Positions 28,196 to 40,315 of a stretch of DNA of 64,000 bases are shown here, one piece after another. Source of the DNA: Ceratotherium simum simum (lineage: Eukaryota; Chordata; Mammalia; Perissodactyla; Rhinocerotidae); NCBI RefSeq assembly GCF_000283155.1, contig NW_004454163.1:22795616-22859615 (forward strand). The letters are read 5' to 3'. The notes under the pieces are model-generated. The model did no database searches and was not told the origin of the DNA. It saw only the letters and a program-made list of their open reading frames with translations. The number at the start of each line of letters is the position of its first letter. The stretch's first letter is position 1. The translations under genes and the position numbers were made by a program.

Positions 28196-28769
28196 TAGTG
28201 GGTCACTTTAAATGGGACTTAGTCTGAAGATAATGAAAAAAGCAGAAGCAACAGTACATAGAGAAAGACGACTACAACTAGAAGTAAATACACATATATG
28301 TGCATGCAGGCTGCATGTCACTTGAGTGTTAGAGTATCATCTATTTGGCATACTGGGTAGTTAAAGGTCAGCATTCAGATATTAAATGGCATTGCCCAGG
28401 TGAAGGCGGGAACTGAGTGAACATAGAAGCTGACAGATCGAGTAGACTACTTTGATACACACACGCTCACACACACACAAAGTCTCAGACACTTGTAGAG
28501 TGAAAAGGCAAAATCAAAGTATAAAATAATAGTCACCATGACATATGCTAGTTTGCCATGATGTTAAGAGAAAATTAAATGGTATTTATATAATGTTGAT
28601 ATATATTACAAAAAGTGGAAAATTCAGTTTTGTCTCTGCTTAAAGTGAGGCATGCTGAAGTCCCAAAATTATTTCTGTCTTACATCTTTATTTCTACTTT
28701 TCCAATTCAAAGAGAGTGTAAACCATCTGGGGCCTCTTGCCCATGCTGCCTTACTCAGTCTTTATCCTG

Positions 28770-28975
28770 CAGTGACCGTGATGGACTAGCAAGTAGGACA
28801 GACCTGGCTTTGAAGGCGAGCGCTGCTACATAATGAGCTCGATGACCATCACTAAGCCTGCTTATTCTCATCTCTCGAGTGGGGACAATCACTGTACCCA
28901 TCTCTTAGGGTTCCTGGGAAGATAAGTGTGAGAATGCACAGCAAGGTTGGTATCTGGTGCAGCAAGTTCTCTACA
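28770..28975 (+). repeat. MIR SINE
   Basis: The runs 'cagacctggctttgaaggcgagcgctgctac' and 'ctgcttattctcatctctcgagtggggacaat... tctcttagggttcctgggaagat' follow MIR from its middle to near its 3' end. Confidence 0.6.
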
Positions 28976-29884
28976 CAAGGACTCCAGGCATTATCCTGAC
29001 ATCTGCTCTCTTCCCTCAGCACCTCTGTATTCATATGCTCACCATGTGTCCTCTTCACATCTTCTGTTTTCCATTCCCATCTACTTCCTTGTTCCCTTAA
29101 CCTTCTCCAGAAACCCAAAGGAATGAGTGGAGAGTAAGGAAGAGAATGAGCCCAGGAAGTAAAGGAAAAGGAGACAGGAAGTAGGAAGATAGGAAGGGAT
29201 GGTGGACATTCGTAAAAGAGAAAGATATGATTCCTCTTTCAGTTCCTAACTAAAACATTTTATTTTTCATGCTAGGGAGTCAGTTTGACTGGCTTTTTAA
29301 ACCAAAGTAATGATTTGTCTGCTTGAATTAACTAAGTGAACAGTATTTCTGTTTCTTATTAATTGAATCCTTAGGGGGTCATATAATATTTCCACCTGGT
29401 CTTTCATTTAATTCAATTTTTTCTTGGAGAAATGTGAACAAAAAGAGGAAAACCTGGATGTTTGGTTATATTGTCTCTGGTAATTTCCTGATGTCAAGCT
29501 TTGCTGAGAAATCGTTTCATTAAGCGCTCCATTTGTAAGCTGCTTGTAGTGCTTGATAAGCTGAGCATTTACTCAGTCATTTCTCTGACTCTGAGGGCTC
29601 TCTGCCAAAGCACACTTCAACAGAAGCAGATGAGGAATGTTTATTCTGCCCTAATGGGTGACCAAAGGCTGCTCTGCAGAATGGTCCAGAAAAAAAACCC
29701 AGATCATCTAGTCCTGGCACTACGGAGGAGAAAACCTGAGTGCATGTAAGGCACTCAGCTCCTCCCGTGTCTTCTCTGGCTGAGATGATTACAACTGGAC
29801 CTGAGTATCTCCAGCTCTAAAATGGGAAAGATTATCCCTGCCCTACTTACTTTGTAACATTTTGAGATAATTGGTGAAAAATCA

Positions 29885-30070
29885 CACTATCAGACTCAAA
29901 ATCTAGGCGTCATCCTGGTTTTTCCCTCTCCCCACTGTCCTTCCAAATATACGTACAAGTTTTGTTATTCACATCTATCTTTGGCTCTTCCCCAGTCTGG
30001 GCCCTTGTGGTCATTGCCTGGACAATTACCATAGCCTCTGGTATACCCACTTTCAACATCTTTTCCATCT
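29885..30070 (+). repeat. L2 LINE fragment
   Basis: The runs 'aatctaggcgtcatcctggtttttccctctcc' and 'gtcattgcctggacaattaccatagcctc' match the L2 ORF2 end region in the sense orientation. Confidence 0.6.
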
Positions 30071-30239
30071 TTCCCGGACTACATGGTTCTGAGAAATTGC
30101 CCTAAGAGCACAATGTGAAACTTGTTCAAAATGTTCTTCAACTCATGATCTCTTATTCAATAAGAGGCAACGAATACAGAAGATAAGAAACTGAACTTTG
30201 GAGTCAGAAATTCTCCCAGTTACCTGTAAATGGGGGATA

Positions 30240-31000
30240 ATCATTCATCCATTCAACAAATATTTCTTGAGTATTTACTATACACCAGACACTGGACTAA
30301 GGTAAGGATTAAATAAAATAAAGGATGTGAAGTAGTTAACAAAGGGCCTAATTAGACACCCAGCAAATGGTACCACTTACTAGGAGGAGGAGGAGGAGAG
30401 GGAGGATGAGGAGAATTGTCATTGTCTTCAAGATTTGATCCTAACACGCATGATGCTACAACCACTGTTAGCTGCCCACTTGCGTTTGCTTGGTCCACGT
30501 TTCCTCCTCAGCCTTTCTTCATCAAGAGATTCAGCAAAAGTGCCATCTTCTCCACAAAGCCTCTCTGATTCCAGAACAATTTGCCCTGATTTTTTTTAAA
30601 CTTCCAACACAACTTCTTCATTAAAAGATTCATCAAGGCAAATAAGGCTTTTTTAAAAAAAATCCTTATATACCCTAGAAAAGTTACACCATGTCTTACA
30701 CACAGAAGATGCTCAATGATAATCGATGAGTGAATGAACAAATGAACAGGTGAAGAATAATTGAATGTGAATATGTGTTGAGAGGAAGAAATATTGCACA
30801 ATCTGTTTGGATTCATTTTTTGTGAACCTACACGTATCAGAATGTGCAATTTGGGATCAAGAAATCTGCGTTCTGTGTTCAGATTGATTAGTGACTTCTT
30901 ATTTGACCTTCACTAAGTAATTTAGCCTTTCTAGGTCTCATATATTCATCAGTTCAACAAATATTTGTTAAGTACCCTCTATCTGCCAAGCACTGGAACA
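30240..31000 (-). repeat. L2 3'-end fragments and MIR pieces
   Basis: Two separate antisense L2 termini are visible: 'attcatccattcaacaaatatttcttgagtatttactatacaccagacactgg' at 30243-30297, and 'agttcaacaaatatttgttaagtaccctctatctgccaagcactgg' at 30951-30995. Between them lies a GGA tract and an unrelated stretch. A weak sense MIR track ('gtgacttcttatttgaccttcactaagtaat') sits at 30890-30925. Confidence 0.5.
30382..30413. repeat. (GGA)n purine tract
   Basis: An aggaggaggaggaggagagggagga run, all purine on the plus strand apart from one T. Confidence 0.85.
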
Positions 31001-31199
31001 TTTCTTATAAAGTTTATTTTTACCTGATTTCCCTCTTGATATTAGACCTTGGTAGATTAAAGAATATTTACCTAAATTTTCTTTCTTTGGACTCAAATAC
31101 TTCCTCACACAGACTAGCTGAGTATCTGGTACCTGCAAGACTGGTTAATGAGCAAGTCATGTTATAATCTGACTATTCTCTGGACAGTGTTCCTAGAAA

Positions 31200-31745
31200 A
31201 GGAAAAGAAAAACCTTCGTGAGGATGCTAGTTAGATTAGCTATTAATTAAATGCGCAAAGAGTGTATGTAATGAAGTAGAATTGAATATTGAATGTGTTA
31301 CATAAATTGCATCCTTCTTGAATATGAATTACTCATCCTTTTAAAAGATCAATGCAATCAGCTGTGTTTGCTATCCACCCATTACACTTAATTAAACGGT
31401 TCAGGTCCAGTGGGGTCAGAGGTGTCCAGTCACATCTACCATCTGACAGCGATCCAGCGGCCTGTGCTCTGTGCATGTGATAGCCCTGGGTCACTGCACT
31501 GAGCAGGCGTCTGCATGCGGAAAACAGCTACCACTCTTTCTCTAATTGACTTGTTGGCAGTGCTAACAGAGAGGGCAAAAGATGCAGGGACATGGAGACT
31601 GGGCCCCAACAAGCACTCGGCATGGATGGAGCCACTGAGTGAAGCACATAATCTGTAATGAATCAAGGACTACGGGCTGTCAATCTGGCACATGCCAGTG
31701 GCATTTAATTCACACAAAATATTAATTAAAAATAATGATGTTCTT
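31200..31745. promoter_or_regulatory. Candidate conserved non-coding element (unproven)
   Basis: No repeat family is recognisable here. Homeodomain-type TAAT/ATTA cores recur: 'attaattaaat' at 31240, 'acttaattaaacgg' at 31386, 'ctctaattgac' at 31540, 'tttaattcac' at 31705 and 'tattaattaaaaataatg' at 31720-31737. TGACAG is at 31443. The sequence also holds CG-containing stretches unlike the decayed surroundings. This combination is typical of developmental enhancers in neural gene introns, but nothing in one sequence proves constraint. Confidence 0.25.
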
Positions 31746-33304
31746 CTCACTGGCTCTTGTCACCAAGTACAGCTTGTTGGTCTAGCCCCATAGATCTCTT
31801 GCTTCATTCCCTCAGCCCCAGAGAGCCACATTCATCTCATTACCTTCAGACAAGCCTCAACAAAAGCTCTTAGAATAATGGGTCGCTCACCTACCCAGTC
31901 TCTGGGAAAGGAGAACCAAAAATTCTCTATATTACCCATTCCTTGTCTTTACAGCCCCTTTAATCAATAAATGTTCATTTATTCCCTTTTTCCTAGCCAC
32001 AAAGAAGATATTGGCCACGAGCCATCTATTTTGGATGCTCAAAGAGTTACTAAGTATTTCTTCAGCTTCCTGTTTCCCATTCTGATGTATTCTACAAGAA
32101 TGGTTAGCCAAATAATGATGAAAATCTGATCAATCACTTGAAATCTGTGGAATCACTCAGAATATCCATAATTAAAAACAATTCTGATGGACATCCACTA
32201 AAATCCAAGTTATTTCAATAGGATTCAATCTCAGTGAATTATAATGAGAAAATACTGCTGTACTTTGTTTTTCAGAGACAACTGATAAATCTTCAAGCCT
32301 ATTTATCTGTAACATTTCAGCAAATCCAAAAAATAAATTTACTGTCGTAATTGTCATTAAGCGTATTCCTGAACAATGAGGTCTGACCATAATTAATGAT
32401 TAATTCATTTGGAATTCATTATGATAATATTAAATGTGTTTAACTCATTTGCTGCTTCTATAAAGGGAGCAATTCTAGGCAATTCTTTTGTGATTTACTG
32501 GTTTTAAAGTTTAAGAGCTCTGAGCATGTGCGACAAAATAGCTCCACATTGCCCTCTAGTGATATACTAGTAAATGACACTCTTCTTTCCTACGGGAGAA
32601 AACCTTCATTTCCTCTTGCTACCCACTCTCACAGCATCTTTCCCCCTCAATATACACTCAAACCAGATGCCTCCATCACAATATGAAAGGAAATCAAAGC
32701 AATATAGTCAAATTATTGACAACAGGAAAATACTGGACCAAAAGGTCTCCAAGACCCCTAGCTCTACACAATATTCCGATACCAGTTACAACTCCATTGC
32801 AAATCTGTTTATCTTTCCCGAGGCTAAGCCATTACCACTTTTTATTTAAATTTAAGCTTGGTCTCCCCAAAGGTGTACACAGCATAGTTAGGATTTGTGG
32901 AATTCAGCAATTAGTGTAATTCGTTACCCAACAGCTAGTAAATTATAAAAATCCAGAGTCTTTGCTAGCATACCCTATACCATGGCTAGACACCAAGTGG
33001 AAGAAGCTGCCATTACTCAGAGGACTAGAGACTTGATGGGTATTAGTATTAGCAAGAGTCAGTATTGAAATGACAATTACCTCCCAATTACCGTGGGGAG
33101 AGATTAAGAAATGATAGATACTTCTCAGGAGCCAGAGAGCAGCTAGATGAGGTGCACAGGTTGTAATTCAGATTGAGACAAAAATTCAAACCAGTAAAAT
33201 GAGAATGAACCAGTTAAGGTACCTTTTTTCTTTTTTGTTTTTTAAATGAGAAATGATATGTACCCCAAAAGACTGGAAAGCCAAGAGTACAGTAAAGCTA
33301 TGCA

Positions 33305-36145
33305 GGCTTTTTTTTTTCTGATTTTTTTGTTATTGCAGTGACATTGGTTTATAACATCATGTAAATTTGGGGTGTACATCATTATATTTTGATTTCTGTG
33401 TAGATTACATCATGTTCACCACCCAGAGACTAATTACAATCCATCACGATACACATGTGCTTAATCATCCCTTTTGCCCTTCTTCCTCCCTGTGTCCCCG
33501 CTGGTAGCCACCAATCCAATCTCTGTCTCTATGTGTTTGTTTGTTGTTGTTTTTCATCTTCTTCTATTTAGGAGTGAAATCATGTGGTATTTGACTTTCT
33601 CCCTCTGACTTATTTCACTTAGCATAATACCCTCACAGTCCATCCATGTTGTCACAAATGGCAAGATTTCATCCTTTTTTATGGCTGAGTAGTATTCCAT
33701 TGTGTATATATACCACAGTTTCTTTACTCATTCATCCTTTGATGGCCAGCTAGGTTTCTCCCAAGTCCTGGCTATTGTGAATAATGCTGCAATGAACACA
33801 GGGGTGCATATATCTTTATGCATTCGTGTTTTCATGTTCTTTGGATAAATACCTAGCAGTGGAATAGCTGGATCATATGGTAGTTCTATTCTTAATTTTT
33901 TGCAGAATCTCCATACTGTTTTCCATAGTGGCTGCACCAGTTTGCACTCCTATCAGCAGTGTATGAGAGTTGCCTTTTCTCCACCTTGTCTCCAACACTT
34001 ATTATTTCCTAACTTGTTAATTACAGACATTCTGATGGTCATGAGGTGATATCTCATTATAGTTTTAATTTGAATTTCCCAGATAATTAGTGATGTTCAA
34101 CATCTTTTCATGTGCCTTTTGGCCATCTGTATATCTTCTTTGGAGAAATGTCTGTTCAGGTCTTTTGCCCATTTTTTAATTGGGTTGTTAGTTTTTTTGT
34201 TGTTGAGAGGTATGAGTTCTTGATATATTTGGATATTAACCCCTTATCAGATATATGGTTTGCAAATGTCTTCTCCCAATTGTTAGGTTGCCTTTTCATT
34301 TTGTTGATGGATTCCTTTGCTGTGCAGAAGATTTTGGTTTGATGTAGTCCCATTTGTTTATTTTTTCTATTGTTTCTCTTGCCTGGTCAGACATGGTACC
34401 TAAAAATATGCTGCTAAGACCGATGTCAAAGAGCATACTGCCTATGTTTTCTTCTAGAAATTTCATGGTTTCAGGTCTTACATTCAAGTCTTTAATCCGT
34501 TTTGAGTTAACTTATGTGTATGGTGTAGGATAATGGTGTGCTTTCATTCTTTTGCATGTGACTGTCCAGTTTTCCCAACAGCATTTATTGAAGAGGTATG
34601 TTCCTGGCTCCCTTGTTGAAAATTAGCTGTCCATAGATGTGTGTGTTTATTTCTGGGTTCCCGATTCTGTTCCATTGATCTGTGTATCTGTTTTTGTGCC
34701 AGTACCATGCTGTTTTGATTGCTACAGCTTTGTAGGATATTTTGAAGTCAGGGAGTGTGATACCTCCAGTTTTGTGCTTTTTTCTCAGGATTCCTTTGGC
34801 TATCCGGGGTCTTTTGTTGTGTCATATAAATTTTAGGATTCTTTGTTCTATTTCTGGGAAAAATGTCATTGGAACTTTGAATCTGTAGATTGCTTTAGGA
34901 AATATGGACATTTTAACTGTCTTAATTCTTCCAATCTAAGAGCCGGGAAGATCTCTCCATTTCTTTGTGTCTTCTGCAATTTCTTTCAAAAATGTTTTAT
35001 AGTTTTCAGTGTACAGATCTTTCACCTCTTAGGTTAAGTTTATTCCTAGATATTTTATTCTTTTTGTTGCCATTGTTAAATGGGATGGTATTCTTAATTT
35101 CTCCTGCTGCTGCTTCATTGTTACTGTATAGGAATGCAACTGATTTTTTTATGTTAATTTTGTATTCCGAAAATTTACTATATTCATTTATTATTTCTAA
35201 AAGTTTTTTGGTGGATTCTTTAGGGTTTTCTATATATAAAATCATGTCATCTGCACATAGTGACAGTTTCACTTCTTCTTTTCCAATTTGGATCCCTTTT
35301 ATTTCTTTCTTGCTTAATTGCTCTGGCTAGGACTTCCAGTACTATGTTAAATAGGAGTGGTGACAGTGGGCATCCTTGTATGGTTCCTGTTCTTAGAGGG
35401 ATAGCTTTCAGTTTTTCTCCATTGAGAATGATATTAGCTGTGGGTTTGTCATATATGGCCTTTATTATGTTGAGGTATTTTCCTTCTACACTGATTTCAT
35501 TCAGAGTTTTTGTGATAAATGGATGCTGTATCTTGTCAAATGCTTTCTCTGCCTCTAGTGAGATGATTATGTGATTTTTCTTCTTCATTTTATTAATGTG
35601 GTGTATCATGTTGATTGATTTGCAGATGTTAAACCATCTCTGCATCCCTGGAGTAAATCCCACTTGATCATGGTGTATGACCTTTTTAATGTATTATATT
35701 CTATTTGCTAGTTTTTGTTGAGGATTTTTGCATTGATTTTCATAAGTGATATTGGTCTGTAATTTTCTTTATTTGTGTCGTCCTTGTCTGGTTTTGGTAT
35801 GAGGGTAATGTTGGCTTCCTAAAATGAGTTAGGAAGCTTCTCCTCCTCTTCAATTTTTTGGAAGAGTTTGAGAAGGATAGGTATTAAGTCTTCTTTGAAT
35901 GTTTGGTAGAATTCAGCAGGGAAGCTGTCTGGTCCTAGACTTTTATTTTTGAGGACATTTTTGGTTACTATTTCAATCTCCTTACTGGTGATTGGTCTAT
36001 TCAAATTCCCTATTTCTTCTTGATTCAATTTTGGAAGGCTGTATGATTCTAAGAATTTATGCATTTCTTCTAGATTACCCCAATTTGTTGGCATACAGCT
36101 TTTCATAGTATTCTCTTATAATCTTTTGTATATCTGAGGTGTTCG
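33305..36145 (-). mobile_element. L1 LINE, antisense: 3'UTR and ORF2 RT/C-terminal part
   Basis: The element starts at the left with a T-run (33308-33318) and the 3'UTR 'ttattgcagtgacattggtttataacatcatg'. The ORF2 C-terminal domain follows on the minus strand (about 33728-33937, with [20 protein letters not shown]). Next is the reverse transcriptase region with the [12 protein letters not shown] motif (minus, within 35247-35663), the catalytic ADDM box (minus, near 35240-35260) and the upstream [13 protein letters not shown] motif (minus, near 35920). Frames shift several times, so it is inactive. Decay is moderate and this is the best preserved L1 here. Its ORF2 is interrupted at about 36145 by an inverted piece. 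Confidence 0.88.
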
Positions 36146-37093
36146 TGTTGCCTGCATTGGTGGAGTGTGTGGGTCTGCTTCAGTGGGTCAGGGTGTGTGC
36201 ATGGAGCAGGACTGTGTTGATGGGGTGTGTGGGTCTGTGGGCAGTGGAGCTCATCAGCTGCAGCAGACTTGTGCTTCTCAAACAGTCACCTAGGGGATCG
36301 GCCCCACCTTCCAAAACCTGAAACAATTGGGTGCTCCCATGCCTCAGGCCGGCATCACTCAGCTGCAATCCTGAGGGAGCTGACAACAGGCTTGCAGGCT
36401 AGAGGCTTACGGCAATTGTAAGCCCTTGAGCCTAGCAACCAGCCAAACTGGAGGACTACTCACTTAAAAGGAAAACTGTAGCAGGAATGTGCTAGTAGAC
36501 CTTGCAGCCAACTGTGCTGGGGCTCCCCATGCCTAATAAAGTGACTGAAGGGTCCACAGCAGCTACACACAGCTGAACATTAAAATCAGCTGGCCAGGGG
36601 GACAGTCTAGTCTCTCTGGGCACCTGCAGCAAGAGCAACCCTTCCACAACAGAAGGACACACGTAGCCCAAACAGGGGACACTCCCGGAACATTTGGAAC
36701 TGGTGATGAGAGGGAAGCACACTGCTGGGCCTCATAAGACATCTCCTACATAAGGCCACTTCTCCAAGATCAGGAGATGTAGCTGACCTACCTAATACGT
36801 AGATATAAGCACAGAGAAAGTGGCAAAATGAGGAGATAAAGGAATATGTTCCAAGTAAGGGAACAAGACAAAACCCCAGAAAAAGGACTAAGCGAAACAG
36901 AAATAACCAATCTACCTGACAAAGAGTACAAACTAATAGTCAAAAGGATGCTCATTGATCTTGGGAGAAGAATGTATGACCTCAGTGAGAACCTCAACAA
37001 AGAACTGGAAAATATAAAAAAGAACCAATTATAAATGAAGGATACGATACTGGAAATGAAAAATTCACTAGAGGGACTCAATAGCAGAGTAGA
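36146..37093 (+). mobile_element. Inverted L1 5'UTR-ORF1 segment inside the antisense L1
   Basis: This GC-richer 950-bp segment reads on the plus strand, opposite to the L1 on both sides. It carries a G/C-rich 5'UTR-like part (36146-36840). An ORF1 N-terminal part follows (36846-37034), whose translation EKGLSETEITNLPDKEYKLI and NLNKELENIKKNQL is the coiled-coil start of L1 ORF1p. It ends abruptly near 37093. It replaces the ORF2 segment that should link RT to endonuclease. Confidence 0.75.
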
Positions 37094-37870
37094 TTCATAC
37101 TATTATGGTCAGAAAAGATGCATGGTATTATTTCAATCTTCTTAAATTTATTGAGACATTTTTTGTGGCCTAATGTGTGATCAATCCTGGAGAATGTTCC
37201 ATGTGCCTTTGAAAAGAATGTGTATCCTGCAGTTTTGGATGGAGAATTCTGTATATATCTACTAAGTCCATCTGGTCTAATGTGTCTTTTACGGCCAGTG
37301 TTTCCTTATTGTTCTTCTGTTTGGATGATCTATCCATTGGTGTAAGTGGAGCGTTAAAGTCCCCTACTATTTTTGTGTTACTATTTCTCCTTTTATGTCT
37401 GTTAATAATTGCTTTATATATTTAGGTGCACCTACATGTTGTGTGTAGATATTTACAAGCGTTATTTCCTCTTGTTGGATTGTTCTCTTTATCTTTATGT
37501 AGTGCCCTTCTTTGTCTCTTGTTAGTTTTTATTTTAAAGTCTTTTTTTTCTGATATAAGTATTGCTACCCCAGGTTTCTTTTCATTGCCATTTGCATGGA
37601 ATATATTTTTCCATCCCTTCACTTTCAGTTTGTGAGTGTCTTTAGGTTTGAAGTGTGTCTTTTGTATACAGCATATATATGGGTCTTGTTTTTTTTATCC
37701 AGTCAGCCACCCTATGCCTTTTGATTGGAGCATTTAGTCCATTGACGTTTAAAGTAGCTATTGATGGGAACATACTTATTGTCATTTTGTTACATGTGTC
37801 ATTGTGGTTTGGAATGTCAATATCTTTAATGCTAATACTTAAGACATGTAAAAATTTCATGAAGAAAAAT
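37094..37870 (-). mobile_element. L1 ORF2 endonuclease region, antisense
   Basis: ORF2 N-terminal endonuclease, reverse strand. The minus frame at 37642-37860 includes ATLNVNGLNAPIKRHRVADW, the ORF2 start region with the catalytic Asn of the endonuclease fold. 37422-37622 (minus) gives GVAILISEKKDFKI. The text resumes exactly in L1 order after the inverted insert ('ttatggtcagaaaagatgcatgg'). Confidence 0.8.
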
Positions 37871-37984
37871 CCATTTAATCAATTTGCAAAGAATATTATC
37901 AGATAAATTCACTCATTTTCAAAGCTTTTTTATTGTAAAATAAAACTCAGATACAGAAAAACACATGCAACAAATGTCTAGAGT

Positions 37985-40082
37985 AATGAATTATGATAAG
38001 TTGGAGTTGAACATGTTTCTTTGCTCTATTTCTGCAGACTGGCCTTTGGATCTAGAGGCTTGATCAGACTAAGTACATTCGATCCCTTTGGCAAGGCTCT
38101 AGAGGGTAGTGTGTTCTTTCCTTAGGAGGTACATAATGTCTAGATGTCTTTATTTTATCTTAGCAATCCTGAATGCTTAATGCCTGGATCCATTTGTTCA
38201 TTGGGGCTGCAAAATAGCAATATTTGAATTCTATCATTGGATTTTTATTTGTTAGTTGGAATAATATTATAAGGAGATGATTTCTCTCATATACTGTTTG
38301 ATTACACAGTGATAGGGTTTATTTAAGAAAAACATGATAAATATTAGATTCTTCACCCAGTTTTCAAGATAATAATTTGGTTCTGTGAAACTTAGAAGTA
38401 ACCAACTCTTATTGTTCTTTAAAATATCTTTATTAATTCATGCATTTATATATATTTGTTGGGTTTCAATTCATTGCAGCTTTTATCTTTATGGAAGCTC
38501 AGATTGTCCTCATCTTTGGTCTTGGGGGCCTCTTCAAGGTGATTCCTGAATCCATCTGACATGGTCCTATTAGTCTTTGGTTGTTTCCTTTCTATCTGCT
38601 GTGTCAAGATGTTTCAGGCTCAATTGATATGTTTCCTACCCCAGACCAGGCATTAACCGGTTCTTCAAGAAGCCCTTGTCTCTTGCAGTGCAAAATATTT
38701 TTTCAAAATCCAGCCTTTGTGCTGAGGATGCTTGTTGTTGAGTCGATGTTTCTAGACTTTTTCAGTGGACAGAACTGGAACAGAAATAAAATACCTTTTG
38801 AGTTTAAAGTGATTTTTCCAGTTGAATTTTAGGAACACAAGACTTTACTTAACATCTTCTATTTTACATCTGTATGACCTTTCATCCAAACCAAGAATCT
38901 GGTTCTCAAGGACATGGGGACAATAGAATTAGACTTTCTCATGATTACTCACCTGCTTTATCCCATATTACATTTGTCTCAGAATAACAATAACAATAAT
39001 AATAGTATTACCATCAATAATAATTATTAAAACATTTATTTTTGCATACACTATCCCTCTTCTCCCTTAATTTTGTTTTATGATTGTAAGATGTCTATAA
39101 TACCAGAACATGTAGCCATTATAAAATAAAATCTCTCTCTTTTAACCCTCACTTAATCTTAGTTCTTTAAATTTATTGTTCACCAGTTAGCTATTAGGTT
39201 GATATCTCCCCTGGTCATTTCGGATGTCTAAAGTTCATTTTCTAATAGTTCTTGGGATCAGGGGAACAATATTCACTGATTGCTTGCAAGTTGATAACAG
39301 TTTGGGTGTGCCCTTTATATTTAAAGTTAACTTTTGTCGGCTATAAAATCCTTGAATCATATTTTCTTACCTTGAATATCTCAAATAAATTACTTCAATT
39401 TCTTTCGACATAAAATGTTGCTGGCAAAAAGTCTGATAGTAATCTAATCTTCCCCCTTATAAGTCATGTATTCTTTCTGTCCAGATGCCTAGAAGATTTT
39501 TTTAAGTCAGTAAAATTTCTTGAATTCCATTTTTTAGTATTTGTTCTGCTCCCTTTCTTTGGTTTTCTTCCTTAAGGAAAACCATTACTCATATGTTAGA
39601 TCTTCCTTCTCTAATATTTATCACTTTCTCCTCAATTCTTTTTTACTCTTTCTTAATTTCTTTTTGTTTTGTTTTTGTTTTCTCCTTGTAGTGTTTATTT
39701 GTTCATTTAGGTACCCTTTATTTGTAAAATTTTTTTTTTTACTTACATATAATTCTTTCTTGGGTTATGCCACCTCATTTCTGAGTTTTTTCTAGTTCTA
39801 ATTTATGTTACTAACTCTTGCCTATGTGGCGTTTCACTTAATGTTATTTAGCTCATTTTGAAATAGTAAACAGCAAGTTGATCTTTTTCTTGTGTATATT
39901 TGATCCTTTTTGTGTGTGTGTACTTATCTACAAGAATGATATTCTCCTCATTTTATTTTGTGAGGAATTTAACCTCAACAGATTTTTGTTGCTTTTTTTC
40001 ATATGGTTTGTTTCCCTGCATTCCCAGAAGTTCAAAGAGCTTTTCTAAGTACACAGAGCTACGTCTCCTGATGTTTTCGTTA
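37985..40082 (-). mobile_element. Old L1M 5' region, antisense
   Basis: The text matches the long 5' region of old mammalian L1s in reverse: 'ctttggatctagaggcttgatcag' at 38044, 'aggaggtacataatgtctagatgtct' at 38125, 'aaatattagattcttcacccagttttcaag' at 38339, 'gaagcccttgtctcttgcagtg' at 38669 and 'aaatgttgctggcaaaaagtctgatagtaat' at 39413. It may belong to the same insertion as the endonuclease piece to its left or to an older host element. Confidence 0.6.
38986..39030. repeat. (AAT)n/(AAC)n low-complexity tract
   Basis: An 'aataacaataacaataataatag' run is followed by 'aataataattatt'. Confidence 0.7.
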
Positions 40083-40315
40083 GACCAGAGTTCAGGGCTC
40101 AGCAAACTGTAGCCTGGGGCTCAAACCTGGCCTAGGTCCTGCTTTTGTTTGGACTCACTGAACTAAGAATGGTTTTTATATTTTTGAAGAGTTGTAAACA
40201 AACAAACGATTCCAGATGAATATATGACAGAGACAAAATGGTCTGCAAAACTAAAATATTTAAGATCTGGTTCCCTTTACAGAAAAGTTGTCCAACGCAC
40301 ACTAAAATCTATGGG
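40083..40315 (+). mobile_element. hAT-type MITE fossil
   Basis: Starts 'cagagttcagggctcagcaaactgtagcctggggctcaaacctggcc' and closes 'taagatctggttccctttacagaaaagttgtccaacgc'. The ends are the diverged inverted termini 'gggctcagcaaac' and 'agttgtccaacgc' of a common mammalian non-autonomous hAT element. The middle is partly lost. It lies inside the old L1M 5' region. The subfamily is not named. Confidence 0.6.

Noticed and set aside
30508..30849. 113-residue minus-strand frame
   Set aside because: No recognisable domain, A/T-driven composition, and it overlaps L2/MIR traces and simple sequence.
34965..35330. 121-residue plus-strand hydrophobic frame
   Set aside because: It is the complement of L1 ORF2; the Leu/Phe/Ser-rich composition comes from the antisense of A-rich LINE coding sequence.
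35247..35663. 138-residue minus-strand open frame with a reverse-transcriptase signature
   Set aside because: It is a surviving piece of L1 ORF2 within a frameshifted, rearranged element and not a host gene.
36846..37034. 62-residue plus-strand frame with coiled-coil character
   Set aside because: It is the L1 ORF1 N-terminus in the inverted segment.
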